This document shows, piece by piece, positions 56,626 through 63,999 of a stretch of 64,000 bases of DNA; position 1 is the first letter of the stretch, and every line of letters begins with the position of its first letter. The stretch is from NCBI GenBank assembly GCA_964638715.1, contig CAZWZF010000011.1:1-64000 (forward strand), given 5' to 3'. A program made the translations under genes and the position numbers. The notes beneath the pieces were generated by a model. That model did not search any database, had not been told where the DNA came from, and was given only the letters and a program-made list of their open reading frames with translations. This DNA is from JBAXQQ01 sp037131695 (GTDB lineage Bacteria; Armatimonadota; Hebobacteria; CAIYQO01).

Positions 56626-56651
56626 AGGTTAATTATACCCGAAATTAATGT

Positions 56652-56776
56652 AATTGAGAATTGAGAATGGAGAATGAAGAATTATTGATATTTATCGGTT
56701 AGATCAGTCGGATTGGACATATCTGACCAATTTCAATTTGTAAAAATTCTCAATTCTCCATTTTTAATTCTCAATT
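56652..56776. repeat. two heptamer arrays in inverted orientation
   Basis: AATTGAG-type units (AATTGAG, AATTGAG, AATGGAG, AATGAAG) at 56652-56679 face CTCAATT, CTCCATT, TTTAATT, CTCAATT at 56749-56776. Their inverse order makes them pair into a long AT-rich stem. Between them is a GATCAGTCGGATTGGACA-type sequence near 56702 that recurs at 59221, 60587 and 62060. Confidence 0.8.
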
Positions 56777-56811
56777 CAAATAAGCCTCTACCAACACCGG
56801 AGTATTTTTTG

Positions 56812-56817
56812 TATAAT
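56812..56817 (+). promoter_or_regulatory. TATAAT -10 box before the small Cys-rich gene
   Basis: TATAAT at 56812-56817, 57 bases before the start. No clear -35 was found. A small hairpin CCGTAC / GTACGG lies at 56838-56852. Confidence 0.4.
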
Positions 56818-56874
56818 TACCGCATACAAAAATAGCACCGTACTGAGTACGGGTATTTATAAAGGAGAATTATT

Positions 56875-57057
56875 ATGAGCGAATGTAAATGCGGTGAAAA
56901 ACATCCAGGTCACTTGTGCGTATTGACCAGCAAAGGCATGACTAAAGAAATTGCTGACATAACCGATGCACCGACAGTAGTATGTTTTAGTTGTGGCCGC
57001 GAAGCCAATTGCGCAGATAACGTCTGCAACCCAATGCCGATTGAAGAAAAGAAATAA
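56875..57057 (+). CDS. 60-residue Cys-rich protein
   Basis: MSECKCGEKHPGHLCVLTSK with a later VVCFSCGREANCADNVCNP. It has eight Cys in 60 residues, including CKC, CFSC and CADNVC, and a strong AAAGGAG before the ATG. The spacing resembles a zinc ribbon or rubredoxin-like metal site without the rubredoxin signature. No membrane segment. I do not recognise a named family, but the clean ribosome site, codon use and Cys pattern support a real gene. Function unknown. Confidence 0.75.
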   Translation: MSECKCGEKHPGHLCVLTSKGMTKEIADITDAPTVVCFSCGREANCADNVCNPMPIEEKK

Positions 57058-57062
57058 AAATT

Positions 57063-57168
57063 CAGCTTTCAGTTTTCAGTTTTCAGATGTGTATTTTTAT
57101 TAAATTTATGACTTTCAGTTCAGGTTTAATAACTAAATTACTGAAAACTGAAAACTAATTACTGAAAA
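57063..57168. repeat. inverted pair of CAGTTTT/CTGAAAA heptamer arrays
   Basis: CAGCTTT, CAGTTTT, CAGTTTT (from 57067, with TCAG before it) and CTGAAAA, CTGAAAA, CTAATTA, CTGAAAA (57141-57168) are reverse complements of each other. The second array holds the stop of the lipoate ligase gene (57155), whose last residues KVFSN are repeat-encoded. Confidence 0.8.
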
Positions 57169-57961
57169 CTTTTAAACCATCTGCCAGTTCTTCGGCGCGT
57201 TTCATCTCTTCAACGGTTATTTTGCTATCAATCCAGACTGTTCCAAACTCTTCAGCGAAACCGGCTTTTAATGCGTTAATCACTTCATCTTCAGAAACAT
57301 TTCGTCCGGCAGCTTCATTTAATGATACGGCTTTGCCGGCAGCTACTTTTTCCCAGTCCGAACGGTAAAATATTTCTTCCCAGACCGGAAAATTTATATT
57401 TAATGGCAGCGAGTTCTGCTGTAAAATAACTCCATCCCGCCGCATTTGCGCGCTGCCGATTATCTTTGCGCCGTTTACCATCAAGTCGCATCTGGCGCGG
57501 GCGGCAAAACATGCCGGGTTAGCGGTGGCTGATACTGATGCTGCTTCAGAAAAGCTGTTGGCGTGGATATCTACCAGTTCTGCCGGCAACCCTAATTTTT
57601 GCATTCCGGATACCATTGCCGCTCCCAATACTCGATAGCTGTCCATCACATTGCTGCCAGCGTCCGGCAAATCCTTTTCGGTGATAATCACGCTGAACGT
57701 CACTTCGTCATCATGAAATATCGCCCGACCGCCGGTGGGACGCCGTGAGATATCAATTCCCATTTCACGGCAGCGGTCAATATTGATATTGCCTTCGGCA
57801 GGTTGGAATTTGCCTAATGTCATACAGGCGGGACGCCAGCGGTAAAAGCGCAATATAGGTGCGGATAATCCGTTTTGTACCGCTTCCAGCAACGCGACAT
57901 CCATCGCCATGTGCATCCATCCGCGATTATCTATTGCCGGTAAAAAACGCCATTCGCTCAA
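57155..57961 (-). CDS. lplA: lipoate-protein ligase A-type enzyme
   Basis: 268 residues from a TTG at 57961 that overlaps the CDF stop (TTGA), with AGGTAA upstream. It attaches lipoate (or octanoate) to the lysine of 2-oxoacid dehydrogenase or glycine cleavage carrier domains. RFYRWRPACMTLGKFQPAE, the family RRPTGGRAIFHDDEVTFS stretch and GAKIIGSAQMRRDGVILQ with the lysine are clear. A C-terminal accessory domain follows (TVEEMKRAEELADG). The end KVFSN is encoded by the CTGAAAA array, so the original C-terminus may have been altered. It is translationally coupled to the metal exporter upstream; the functional link is unclear. Confidence 0.92.
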   Translation of the reverse strand: MSEWRFLPAIDNRGWMHMAMDVALLEAVQNGLSAPILRFYRWRPACMTLGKFQPAEGNINIDRCREMGIDISRRPTGGRAIFHDDEVTFSVIITEKDLPDAGSNVMDSYRVLGAAMVSGMQKLGLPAELVDIHANSFSEAASVSATANPACFAARARCDLMVNGAKIIGSAQMRRDGVILQQNSLPLNINFPVWEEIFYRSDWEKVAAGKAVSLNEAAGRNVSEDEVINALKAGFAEEFGTVWIDSKITVEEMKRAEELADGLKVFSN

Positions 57962-58932
57962 CTCGTTACCTGCTTGAGATTTTCTTTATCATTGCGCTTG
58001 CATACCATTTTACAATCAGTGGTGCATTGTTCAGCACTGCACGGTTCAACGTGGATATGTACTTCTGCCAATCCGAAATGTTCGCGGATACCGATAATTA
58101 TTTCGTCTGTTATCTCGTGCGATTCTACTACATTAAGATCCTTTTTTACTATCAAATGAAACTCGATAAATCGCGTTGCGCCAGCTTTTCTGGTGCGGAG
58201 TTTATGCACGCCATAGATATTATTATCTGAGTTTACGATGAACTCTCGCAGCCAGTCCTCTTCGTCATTCGGCAGGCTGACATCCATCAAATCACGACCA
58301 GCCTGAAGGGTAAGTTCCCAGGCTGCCTTGAAAATGAATAAAGCTACGATAATTGCCACCACCGGGTCAACCCAGTTAATATTTATGGTGATACCAAGTC
58401 GTTTGGCAATTAATTGTGCTATTAATATTATCGCCAAACCAGACATAACGCCGAATGAAGTCCACACATCAGTGCGCAGGTGCCAGGCATCAGCCAATAA
58501 CGCCTGTGATTCGGTTTCGGTGCCAACCTTGAAGAGCTTTTTGGATATCATTATGTTGACAATGGCAGATAGAAACATGATTATAATACCTAACAGCGGA
58601 AATTCTACCGGCTCATTGTGGCGCAGTTTATTTATTGCTTCAAATATAATCCATAATGCCGCGACAAAGATTAGCAGTGCTTCGACAGTGCCGGATATAT
58701 TTTCAAACTTGCCATGGCCAAACGGATGTTCATTATCAGCAGGTTTATCGGAATTTTTAACTGCAATTAAGGCGATAATCGCGGCAAGAAGATCTACCCC
58801 GGAGTGAATTGCTTCTGAAATAACAGATACCGACCCTATCATTAGTCCGATAATCAACTTCCCTGTCACCAGACTGCTGTTGGATATCACCGACAACATA
58901 GCAACGGATGACTTCTGCGTGTTAGCTGACAT
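57958..58932 (-). CDS. cation diffusion facilitator (CDF) metal exporter
   Basis: 324 residues from the ATG at 58932 (GGGAGAAAG upstream; a longer frame to 59010 includes the terminator hairpin and is rejected). Six membrane helices: NSSLVTGKLIIGLMIGSVSV at the start, AIHSGVDLLAAI and ADAWHLRTDVWTS with the paired His...Asp metal sites, and a C-terminal cytosolic domain with EFHLIVKKDLNVVESHEITDE. The tail after 310 is Cys-rich (EPCSAEQCTTDCKMVCK), a likely extra metal site. The NiCo-type riboswitch upstream points to Ni(II)/Co(II) as substrates. The stop overlaps the lplA start. Confidence 0.9.
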   Translation of the reverse strand: MSANTQKSSVAMLSVISNSSLVTGKLIIGLMIGSVSVISEAIHSGVDLLAAIIALIAVKNSDKPADNEHPFGHGKFENISGTVEALLIFVAALWIIFEAINKLRHNEPVEFPLLGIIIMFLSAIVNIMISKKLFKVGTETESQALLADAWHLRTDVWTSFGVMSGLAIILIAQLIAKRLGITININWVDPVVAIIVALFIFKAAWELTLQAGRDLMDVSLPNDEEDWLREFIVNSDNNIYGVHKLRTRKAGATRFIEFHLIVKKDLNVVESHEITDEIIIGIREHFGLAEVHIHVEPCSAEQCTTDCKMVCKRNDKENLKQVTS

Positions 58933-58957
58933 TCTTTCTCCCATAGTTGGAGACAAT

Positions 58958-58987
58958 AAAAAAACCTGCGGAACTTCTGCCCGCAGG
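58958..58987 (-). terminator. intrinsic terminator between riboswitch and CDF gene
   Basis: On the minus strand CCTGCGG (58987-58981), 9-nt loop, CCGCAGG (58971-58965), then seven T. Upstream CTGCGG at about 59003 could pair with the CCGCAG and act as an antiterminator, so the hairpin is probably controlled by the aptamer at 59047-59134. Confidence 0.8.
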
Positions 58988-59046
58988 GTATAGAAAACCC
59001 CGCAGAACATCGCTTTTCCGTTTGGCTTTTTAAAGCCTCGCTAAAA

Positions 59047-59134
59047 GTATCAGTCCCACGGGGCATGAATATAAAATTATCCCGCTGCCATCAAATGGCC
59101 CGGCTGCACCGCATTATGACGCGGCCGCTTGATC
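59047..59134 (-). ncRNA. NiCo-type (czcD) riboswitch aptamer
   Basis: On the minus strand the core reads TGCAGCCGGGC, a small CCAT-ATGG hairpin, GGCAGCGGG, a hairpin of about 25 nt and GTGGGACTGATAC. From memory, TGCAGCCGGGC, GGCA and GTGGGAC in this order match the published Ni/Co aptamer, including its four-way junction. P1 is only about 4 bp here, the weakest point. It lies between a promoter (59147-59175) and an intrinsic terminator, before a CDF exporter gene, which is the known genomic setting of this class. Ligand binding would favour readthrough. Confidence 0.8.
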
Positions 59135-59146
59135 TCTGTTAAATAT

Positions 59147-59175
59147 ATTTTATAAAATCTCTTCTTTTACGTCAA
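59147..59175 (-). promoter_or_regulatory. promoter of the riboswitch-CDF-lplA unit
   Basis: On the minus strand TTGACG (59175-59170), 17-bp spacer, TAAAAT (59152-59147). Transcription would start near 59140, six bases before the aptamer. Confidence 0.7.
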
Positions 59176-59362
59176 GAGCAGGGGGCAAATTGCAAATTGA
59201 AGTGACATTGACATAATATCCGACTGATCTGTCTGATCCGACGAATCCGTCCAATAAAAAAATATTTAAAAATAAATCAAAATAAATGGAACCTTTTGGG
59301 AACTTCTTACGACTATGGTATAGGAATGCGGAATTAGATGGATTTAATCGGATAGACAGTCT

Positions 59363-59712
59363 GGTTTCAATGGATTAACCGATGCCACGGATTGGCAAAA
59401 GCCATAATGGCTGGCGGCTCCTGAGATGGAGGTGTATTTGAAACCCGGATGTTTTCCCTCCATCAATAATGTTCATGATGAACAGTTGTTTCATGATGAA
59501 ACGTCCGCGATAACGGCAAGAGGATAACGGGTTCACCGGTTCTGTGCATTTGGATTTGCTGAAGCGGGGCGATGGATAGCCGCACAATGGATGGCGCTTC
59601 ATAAAATATGGAGTTTCAGACGGTAAAAACGTTGCCGTAAAAAGAAAAGAAATGAATGAGTATAAGAAATGCGGGTTATGCGCAAGATGCGTAGGACCCG
59701 CATTATTCTTTT
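59363..59712 (+). other. structured, gene-free stretch; possible small RNA with terminator
   Basis: GGTTTCAA (59363-59370) pairs with TTGAAACC (59438-59445), enclosing a GCCATAATGGC hairpin. GATGGAGG (59425-59432) pairs with CCTCCATC (59457-59464). TGTTCATGATGAACA (59470-59484) and GTTTCATGATGAAAC (59488-59502) are tandem TGA-loop hairpins. AATGCGGGT / ACCCGCATT (59668-59676, 59696-59704) is a terminator-like stem followed by a TTATTCTTTT tract. The only ORF, 59375-59602 on the minus strand, has no protein-like features. I could not match a known RNA class. Confidence 0.4.
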
Positions 59713-59735
59713 GGTGAGGATGTTTTCTTATATTA

Positions 59736-59779
59736 TTACACAGAGATGCACAGAGAAGACACGGAGATTCACGGAGGTG
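59736..59779. repeat. ACACAGAGATGCACAGAG repeat, second copy
   Basis: TTACACAGAGATGCACAGAG followed by AGACACGGAGATTCACGGAGG. It matches the minus strand of 18505-18548. It borders the 3' end of the CPBP protease gene. Confidence 0.7.
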
Positions 59780-59784
59780 TTTTT

Positions 59785-60396
59785 TTATTCTTTTTGTTTG
59801 ATTTTTCGCAATTGTATCAGTAATAATAAAATCCCGAAGATTAATGGCAAATAGATAAATTTATGATTATTGATAAAATAAGCGGGGAAGGTCAGCAGCA
59901 AAAAAATAGTACTGTTATAAATCATCCGGCAAATCCATGACGATGCGAATGAACCGGTGAAGTATCGCGCAACTCCGCAAATTATATTAACCACGAATAC
60001 CAGCAGCAGCAACTGATCGTCCGGGTGGGTAATTACAAATAATACCGAAATGATAATAATAACAGCGATGGTACGAAAATATCTGGCAAGCCAGGTGAAG
60101 ACAACACCGCGAAACAAAAATTCCTCAATTAGCGGGATAACAATTATCAGAAGTAATACATCAGACAAAATCGGCACAACCGGGTGCGGCAGCAAATTGC
60201 CGCTGTGCCATAAATAATTCATCCAATATATGCCGCAAAACGCCGCAATTGCACCCCAGCCAATTCCAGCCAACACGCCGTTGCCGGTAACCCCGCTGCC
60301 GCATTTCCCCAATCCCCGACCCCATATCCGCGCCAATACATACTGCGCCAGCAGCAGCGGTAAAACAATATATAGATTCAAAGGAATTGTGAACAT
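59785..60396 (-). CDS. CPBP-family intramembrane metalloprotease (Abi/CAAX-like)
   Basis: A 203-residue protein with about six hydrophobic helices. VIPLIEEFLFRGVVFTWLAR contains the EExxxR motif, and VLFVITHPDDQLLLLVF contains FxxxH. A third motif near SWICRMIYNS supplies a polar residue instead of the usual HxxxN/D. The first two motifs are complete, so activity is plausible. In bacteria such proteases act on membrane or prenylated peptides, in maturation or immunity of bacteriocins and in other processes; nothing nearby points to one of these. An AT-rich gene between two repeat-rich gaps. Confidence 0.85.
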   Translation of the reverse strand: MFTIPLNLYIVLPLLLAQYVLARIWGRGLGKCGSGVTGNGVLAGIGWGAIAAFCGIYWMNYLWHSGNLLPHPVVPILSDVLLLIIVIPLIEEFLFRGVVFTWLARYFRTIAVIIIISVLFVITHPDDQLLLLVFVVNIICGVARYFTGSFASSWICRMIYNSTIFLLLTFPAYFINNHKFIYLPLIFGILLLLIQLRKIKQKE

Positions 60397-60655
60397 AATT
60401 GACAGATATACATTAACAGTTATTAGTATGAAGAGTAAAGAGGTTGAAAAATTGTTTTTATAGAAAATTAATGTTAATTGTATCTACTTTGGAGTGGCAG
60501 TATGATAAGTAAATCAGTAACATGATGTGACAGACACCATCCTGGCTTCGCCACTCGGTGTCAGTCACTGAATGTAAAAAATATCGGACAGATCAGTCCG
60601 ATTTGACCAATCCGTCCGACAAAAAACTGCTATCCATAATTTTTAATTTTTAATT
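60397..60655. other. gene-free gap with repeat family 2 and GATC-type repeats
   Basis: 60530-60566 is the second copy of the 37-base palindrome at 27658. It is followed near 60587 by GACAGATCAGTCCGATTTGA with CCAATCCGTCCGAC, the same composition as in 56702, 59221 and 62060. AATTTTT heptamers lie at 60638-60658, ending within the stop of the next gene. No ORF. Confidence 0.7.
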
Positions 60656-61987
60656 TTAAAGCTCTCGCTTATCAATCACTCTTTTCGCCTTTCCCTGGCT
60701 TCTTTCCAGGGTTTGCGGTTCTACCAATTTTACTCTTACCGACAGGCCCAGGGACGAGTGGATTTTCTTGGCTAACTGATGCTGTAATTCAGACATTTTA
60801 CTGAAACTGCTTTGACCTTCAGCAAATAGCTTTTCCGATACTTCTACCCACACTTCCAGGGTGTCCAGCGAGCCGTCGCGGGTTATTACCAGCAGGTAAT
60901 GCGGCGAAGTGCCTTCGGTCTCCATCAGCACGTGTTCTACCTGGGTGGGGAATACATTAACACCGCGGATGATGAGCATATCGTCAGTGCGTCCCTTTAC
61001 CCTGGACATTCTGGCACTGGTGCGGCCGCAGGTGCATTTTTCGGTGGTTACCATCGTAAGGTCACGAGTGCGGTATCTTATCACCGGCAGTGCTTCTTTC
61101 CACAGCGGGGTTACAATTAATTCGCCGATTTCGCCTTCCGCCACCGGTTCGCCGGTTTCCGGGTTCAGCAATTCCCACAGGAACATATCTTCGGCGATGT
61201 GCATGCCGGATTTCGCGATTTCACATTCACCGCTGAATCCCGGGCCGCATAATTCGCTCATTCCGTAGTTGTCAGTCGCGCTTAATCCCAATTCGTATTG
61301 GATGCGGGTGCGCATTCCTTCGGTCCAGGGTTCCGCACCAAACAGGCCTAATTTCAGTTTGATATCTTCACCCAATTTCAACCCGCGATTATGCACTTCT
61401 TCGGCAAGATGTGCCGCGTAGGACGGGGTTGATATAAGAGTGGTAGTTTCAAAATCCTGCATAAACATCAATTGGCGGTCGGTATTGCCAGAAGACACCG
61501 GCACAACGGTTGCCCCGGCGCGTTCCAGACCGTAATGCAGCCCAAATCCGCCGGTGAACATACCATATCCAAAAGAAATTTGTGCCATATCATCAGGGGT
61601 GACACCAGCTTGAGATACCATGCGCGCCACCAGGTCTATCCAGGTATCAAGATCATTTTTTGTATATCCCACCACAGTAGGTTTGCCGGTGGTGCCACTG
61701 GATGAATGTATACGGGTTAATTCATTTTTCGGCACTGCGAACATGCCAAACGGATAAGTGTCATGAAAGTCAGTCTTTGTTGTATATGGCAGCAGCCGAA
61801 CATCAGCAAGGCAACGGATATCCGACGGTTTTATCCCGGCCGCATCCATTTTTGCCCGGTAATACGGCACTTTTTCATAGCTATATTTTACTGTTTCCTG
61901 CAACATCGGCAATTGCCGCGCCTGAATATCGGCGCGGCTTGCACATTCCCATTTCTCATTCCAAATAATATGCTTGCTATCAGACAT
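60656..61987 (-). CDS. paaK: phenylacetate-CoA ligase
   Basis: 443 residues; the ATG follows AAAGGTGATATG. It activates phenylacetate or a related aryl acid to its CoA ester with ATP. The adenylate-forming motif is SSGTTGKPTVVGYTKNDLD, with GYGMFTGGFGLHYGLERAG, TDNYGMSELCGPG and EVWVEVSEKL plus a C-terminal KRVIDKREL. FGAEPWTEGMR is the usual PaaK signature. Order in the operon is ACT protein, sodium symporter, then this gene, an arrangement seen in anaerobes where it is paired with indolepyruvate-type oxidoreductases to salvage aryl acids. It is probably cytosolic. Confidence 0.94.
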   Translation of the reverse strand: MSDSKHIIWNEKWECASRADIQARQLPMLQETVKYSYEKVPYYRAKMDAAGIKPSDIRCLADVRLLPYTTKTDFHDTYPFGMFAVPKNELTRIHSSSGTTGKPTVVGYTKNDLDTWIDLVARMVSQAGVTPDDMAQISFGYGMFTGGFGLHYGLERAGATVVPVSSGNTDRQLMFMQDFETTTLISTPSYAAHLAEEVHNRGLKLGEDIKLKLGLFGAEPWTEGMRTRIQYELGLSATDNYGMSELCGPGFSGECEIAKSGMHIAEDMFLWELLNPETGEPVAEGEIGELIVTPLWKEALPVIRYRTRDLTMVTTEKCTCGRTSARMSRVKGRTDDMLIIRGVNVFPTQVEHVLMETEGTSPHYLLVITRDGSLDTLEVWVEVSEKLFAEGQSSFSKMSELQHQLAKKIHSSLGLSVRVKLVEPQTLERSQGKAKRVIDKREL

Positions 61988-62025
61988 TTTTACATATCAC
62001 CTTTACATACTTTATTTACAATACT

Positions 62026-62101
62026 TTCGCTTTTGGGTGTTATTACTCATTAAACAACTGACCGATCCGTCAAATCCGACCGATTATTAAGCGAAAGTCC
62101 T
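62026..62101. repeat. decayed copy of the MITE-like arm at 5648
   Basis: ACTTTCGCTT (near 62026) and AAGCGAAAGT (near 62089) form a 10-bp inverted pair. The right arm ATTAAGCGAAAGTCCT (62086-62101) is identical to 5740-5755. Inside is a GATCCGTC/ATCCGACCG-type sequence. Confidence 0.6.
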
Positions 62102-62102
62102 A

Positions 62103-63656
62103 TTATATACTTTCAAATCCACCGGTTGACGCTTCGACTGCGGTTTCATCTTTGCTGAATACTTTTTCAATATGTTCTGCCGACATCGGCTTGGTCATCA
62201 GGCTGACAATGGGTACTACTATCATCGGCAGGAACATGGTAATTGCGCCGGCCAGCGGAACGCCGTTTGAACCCCATGCCATAAACAATATGATTGCGCA
62301 TGCCAAACCAGCAAAGATACCGGCGAATACACCCGGAAGGGTGGTACGGCGCCAGAACAGGCCATATATATATGGTGCCAGGAATACACCAGCTAATGTG
62401 CTCCAGGAAATAACCATCAGGTTAACGATAAAGGTCGGTTTAATCAAAGCAATATACAGGGTTAAGCCGACAAATATACCGCATAAAATACGCATCAATG
62501 ACATGGTGCTTTTCTGGTTGGCATGACGATCGACAAATGCGCCATATACATCTACCGCGATGGCGGAACTGCTCACCAGCACCAATGAAGACAGGCTGGA
62601 CATTGAGGCGGAAAATACCATCAGCACGACAATTACTACCAGAACTTCAGGCAAACCAACGGTGGTAATGAAATGCGGCATGATTTTATCAAATATTGGT
62701 CCTTTAGGTCCCATTAATTCAAGTGGAAGTTTGGCTCCATAAAACATGTGGGTCAATGCGCCGCTGTAATACGCGCCAAATGACATGAATAACGCAAATA
62801 TACTGGCGATTATCATAGCGCGTTTGATATCCATTTGGCTGCGGATTGAATAGAACTTCTGTACCATTTGCGGCAGCGACCACGGGCCGAAACTGGTAAT
62901 TAAAACCAGTGACAGCAGCGTAACCCACCCGGGAATGGTAACTGACAACATTCCGGTACCGAGTACCGCACTTTTCAGTAATCCCGGCGCCATCGATGGA
63001 TCAGACATCAGGGTGCTGGTTGCATGTGAAAATCCGCCGACTTTACCAGCCAGCAGATATACCATAATCATTACGCCAAGGAACTCGATGATGCCGCGAA
63101 TGAAATCGCTGACAGCAACCGCGAAATAACCGCCCATCATCAGATATACACCGGTGAGGATAGTTAAAAATATAACAGTATATGTATAGTTCAACTTGAG
63201 GGTCATCTCGAACAGGTAACTTAACCCCATCATCACTGATGCGGAATATGGTACCAGGAAGATGAATATTACTATTGCGGATAAAATCTGCAGCACTTTG
63301 CTGTTATAACGTACCGACAGGAACTCCGGCATGGTAATCGCGTTCAGCTTTGTTGTCATTTCACGAGTGCGGCCAGCCAGCACCATCCATGCCAATAGAG
63401 TGCCGACAAGGGTATTGCCGATTACTATCCACATGGTGTGAATGCCGAATCCCCAGCCTAATTTACCGGCGTAACCGATGAATAAAACGGCAGAAAAATA
63501 AGTAGTGCCATAAGCGAAGGCGCTCATCCACGGGCCGAGAGAACGGCCACCGAGGAAAAAGTCGCCGATGTTCTTTGTTTTTTTCATTGACCAGTAGCCA
63601 ATGCCCAACATAATAAGAACATAAATAATGAGGATAATCATTTGCGGGATGTTCAT
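62103..63656 (-). CDS. sodium:solute symporter (SSS family)
   Basis: 517 residues, about 13 hydrophobic helices. MNIPQMIILIIYVLIMLGIG begins the first, then NIGDFFLGGRSLGPWMSAFA with the conserved GG-SLG stretch, SMSSLSSLVLVSSSAIAVDVY (Na-binding helix region) and LAPYIYGLFWRRTTLPGVFA. It imports an organic anion or other solute with Na+. Its place between an ACT-domain gene and paaK suggests uptake of aryl acids such as phenylacetate, an inference. GGAG lies some 14 bases before the ATG. Confidence 0.92.
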   Translation of the reverse strand: MNIPQMIILIIYVLIMLGIGYWSMKKTKNIGDFFLGGRSLGPWMSAFAYGTTYFSAVLFIGYAGKLGWGFGIHTMWIVIGNTLVGTLLAWMVLAGRTREMTTKLNAITMPEFLSVRYNSKVLQILSAIVIFIFLVPYSASVMMGLSYLFEMTLKLNYTYTVIFLTILTGVYLMMGGYFAVAVSDFIRGIIEFLGVMIMVYLLAGKVGGFSHATSTLMSDPSMAPGLLKSAVLGTGMLSVTIPGWVTLLSLVLITSFGPWSLPQMVQKFYSIRSQMDIKRAMIIASIFALFMSFGAYYSGALTHMFYGAKLPLELMGPKGPIFDKIMPHFITTVGLPEVLVVIVVLMVFSASMSSLSSLVLVSSSAIAVDVYGAFVDRHANQKSTMSLMRILCGIFVGLTLYIALIKPTFIVNLMVISWSTLAGVFLAPYIYGLFWRRTTLPGVFAGIFAGLACAIILFMAWGSNGVPLAGAITMFLPMIVVPIVSLMTKPMSAEHIEKVFSKDETAVEASTGGFESI

Positions 63657-63663
63657 TGTAGTT

Positions 63664-63999
63664 TTACAACTCCTTCAATTCTTCTGGGGTGATTAATCCG
63701 ATGCCTTCTGCCGTTAATACTGCTTCACCAGCGGCGACATCTTCAACGCCAAATGCTATTAATGACTGCACGATTGCGTAAGAATATTCAACATTCAATC
63801 CGCGGGCAGTGAATCCGGCCAGTGCTTTTGCCAACCCGCCGGGATTATCTGGCACTCGTGCCAAAATAATTGGGCCTTCATGAACGGTAAACTTGGCGGC
63901 ACGAAGTGCGGAAACCGCTCCCGCTTCATCGTTAACCAGTAAGCGTAAAATGCCAAACTCCGCGGTGTCCGCAACAGAAAATCCGCGAATATTTATCCC
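63664..63999 (-). CDS. tandem ACT-domain protein (3' part; truncated by the window end)
   Basis: The frame stays open to the window end and ends at 63664. The visible 112 residues include INIRGFSVADTAEFGILRLL, VSALRAAKFTVHEGPIILAR and then VPDNPGGLAKALAGFTARGL with NVEYSYAIV, and a GITPEELKEL-like end. This is the second half of a two-ACT protein of the kind encoded beside phenylacetate-CoA ligase genes. ACT domains bind amino acids and so may report aromatic amino acid levels. Its start lies outside the window. Confidence 0.88.
   Translation of the reverse strand, partial: GINIRGFSVADTAEFGILRLLVNDEAGAVSALRAAKFTVHEGPIILARVPDNPGGLAKALAGFTARGLNVEYSYAIVQSLIAFGVEDVAAGEAVLTAEGIGLITPEELKEL

Noticed and set aside
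59375..59602. 75-residue ORF on the minus strand
   Set aside because: No ribosome site or protein-like pattern; it lies inside a stretch of nested hairpins.
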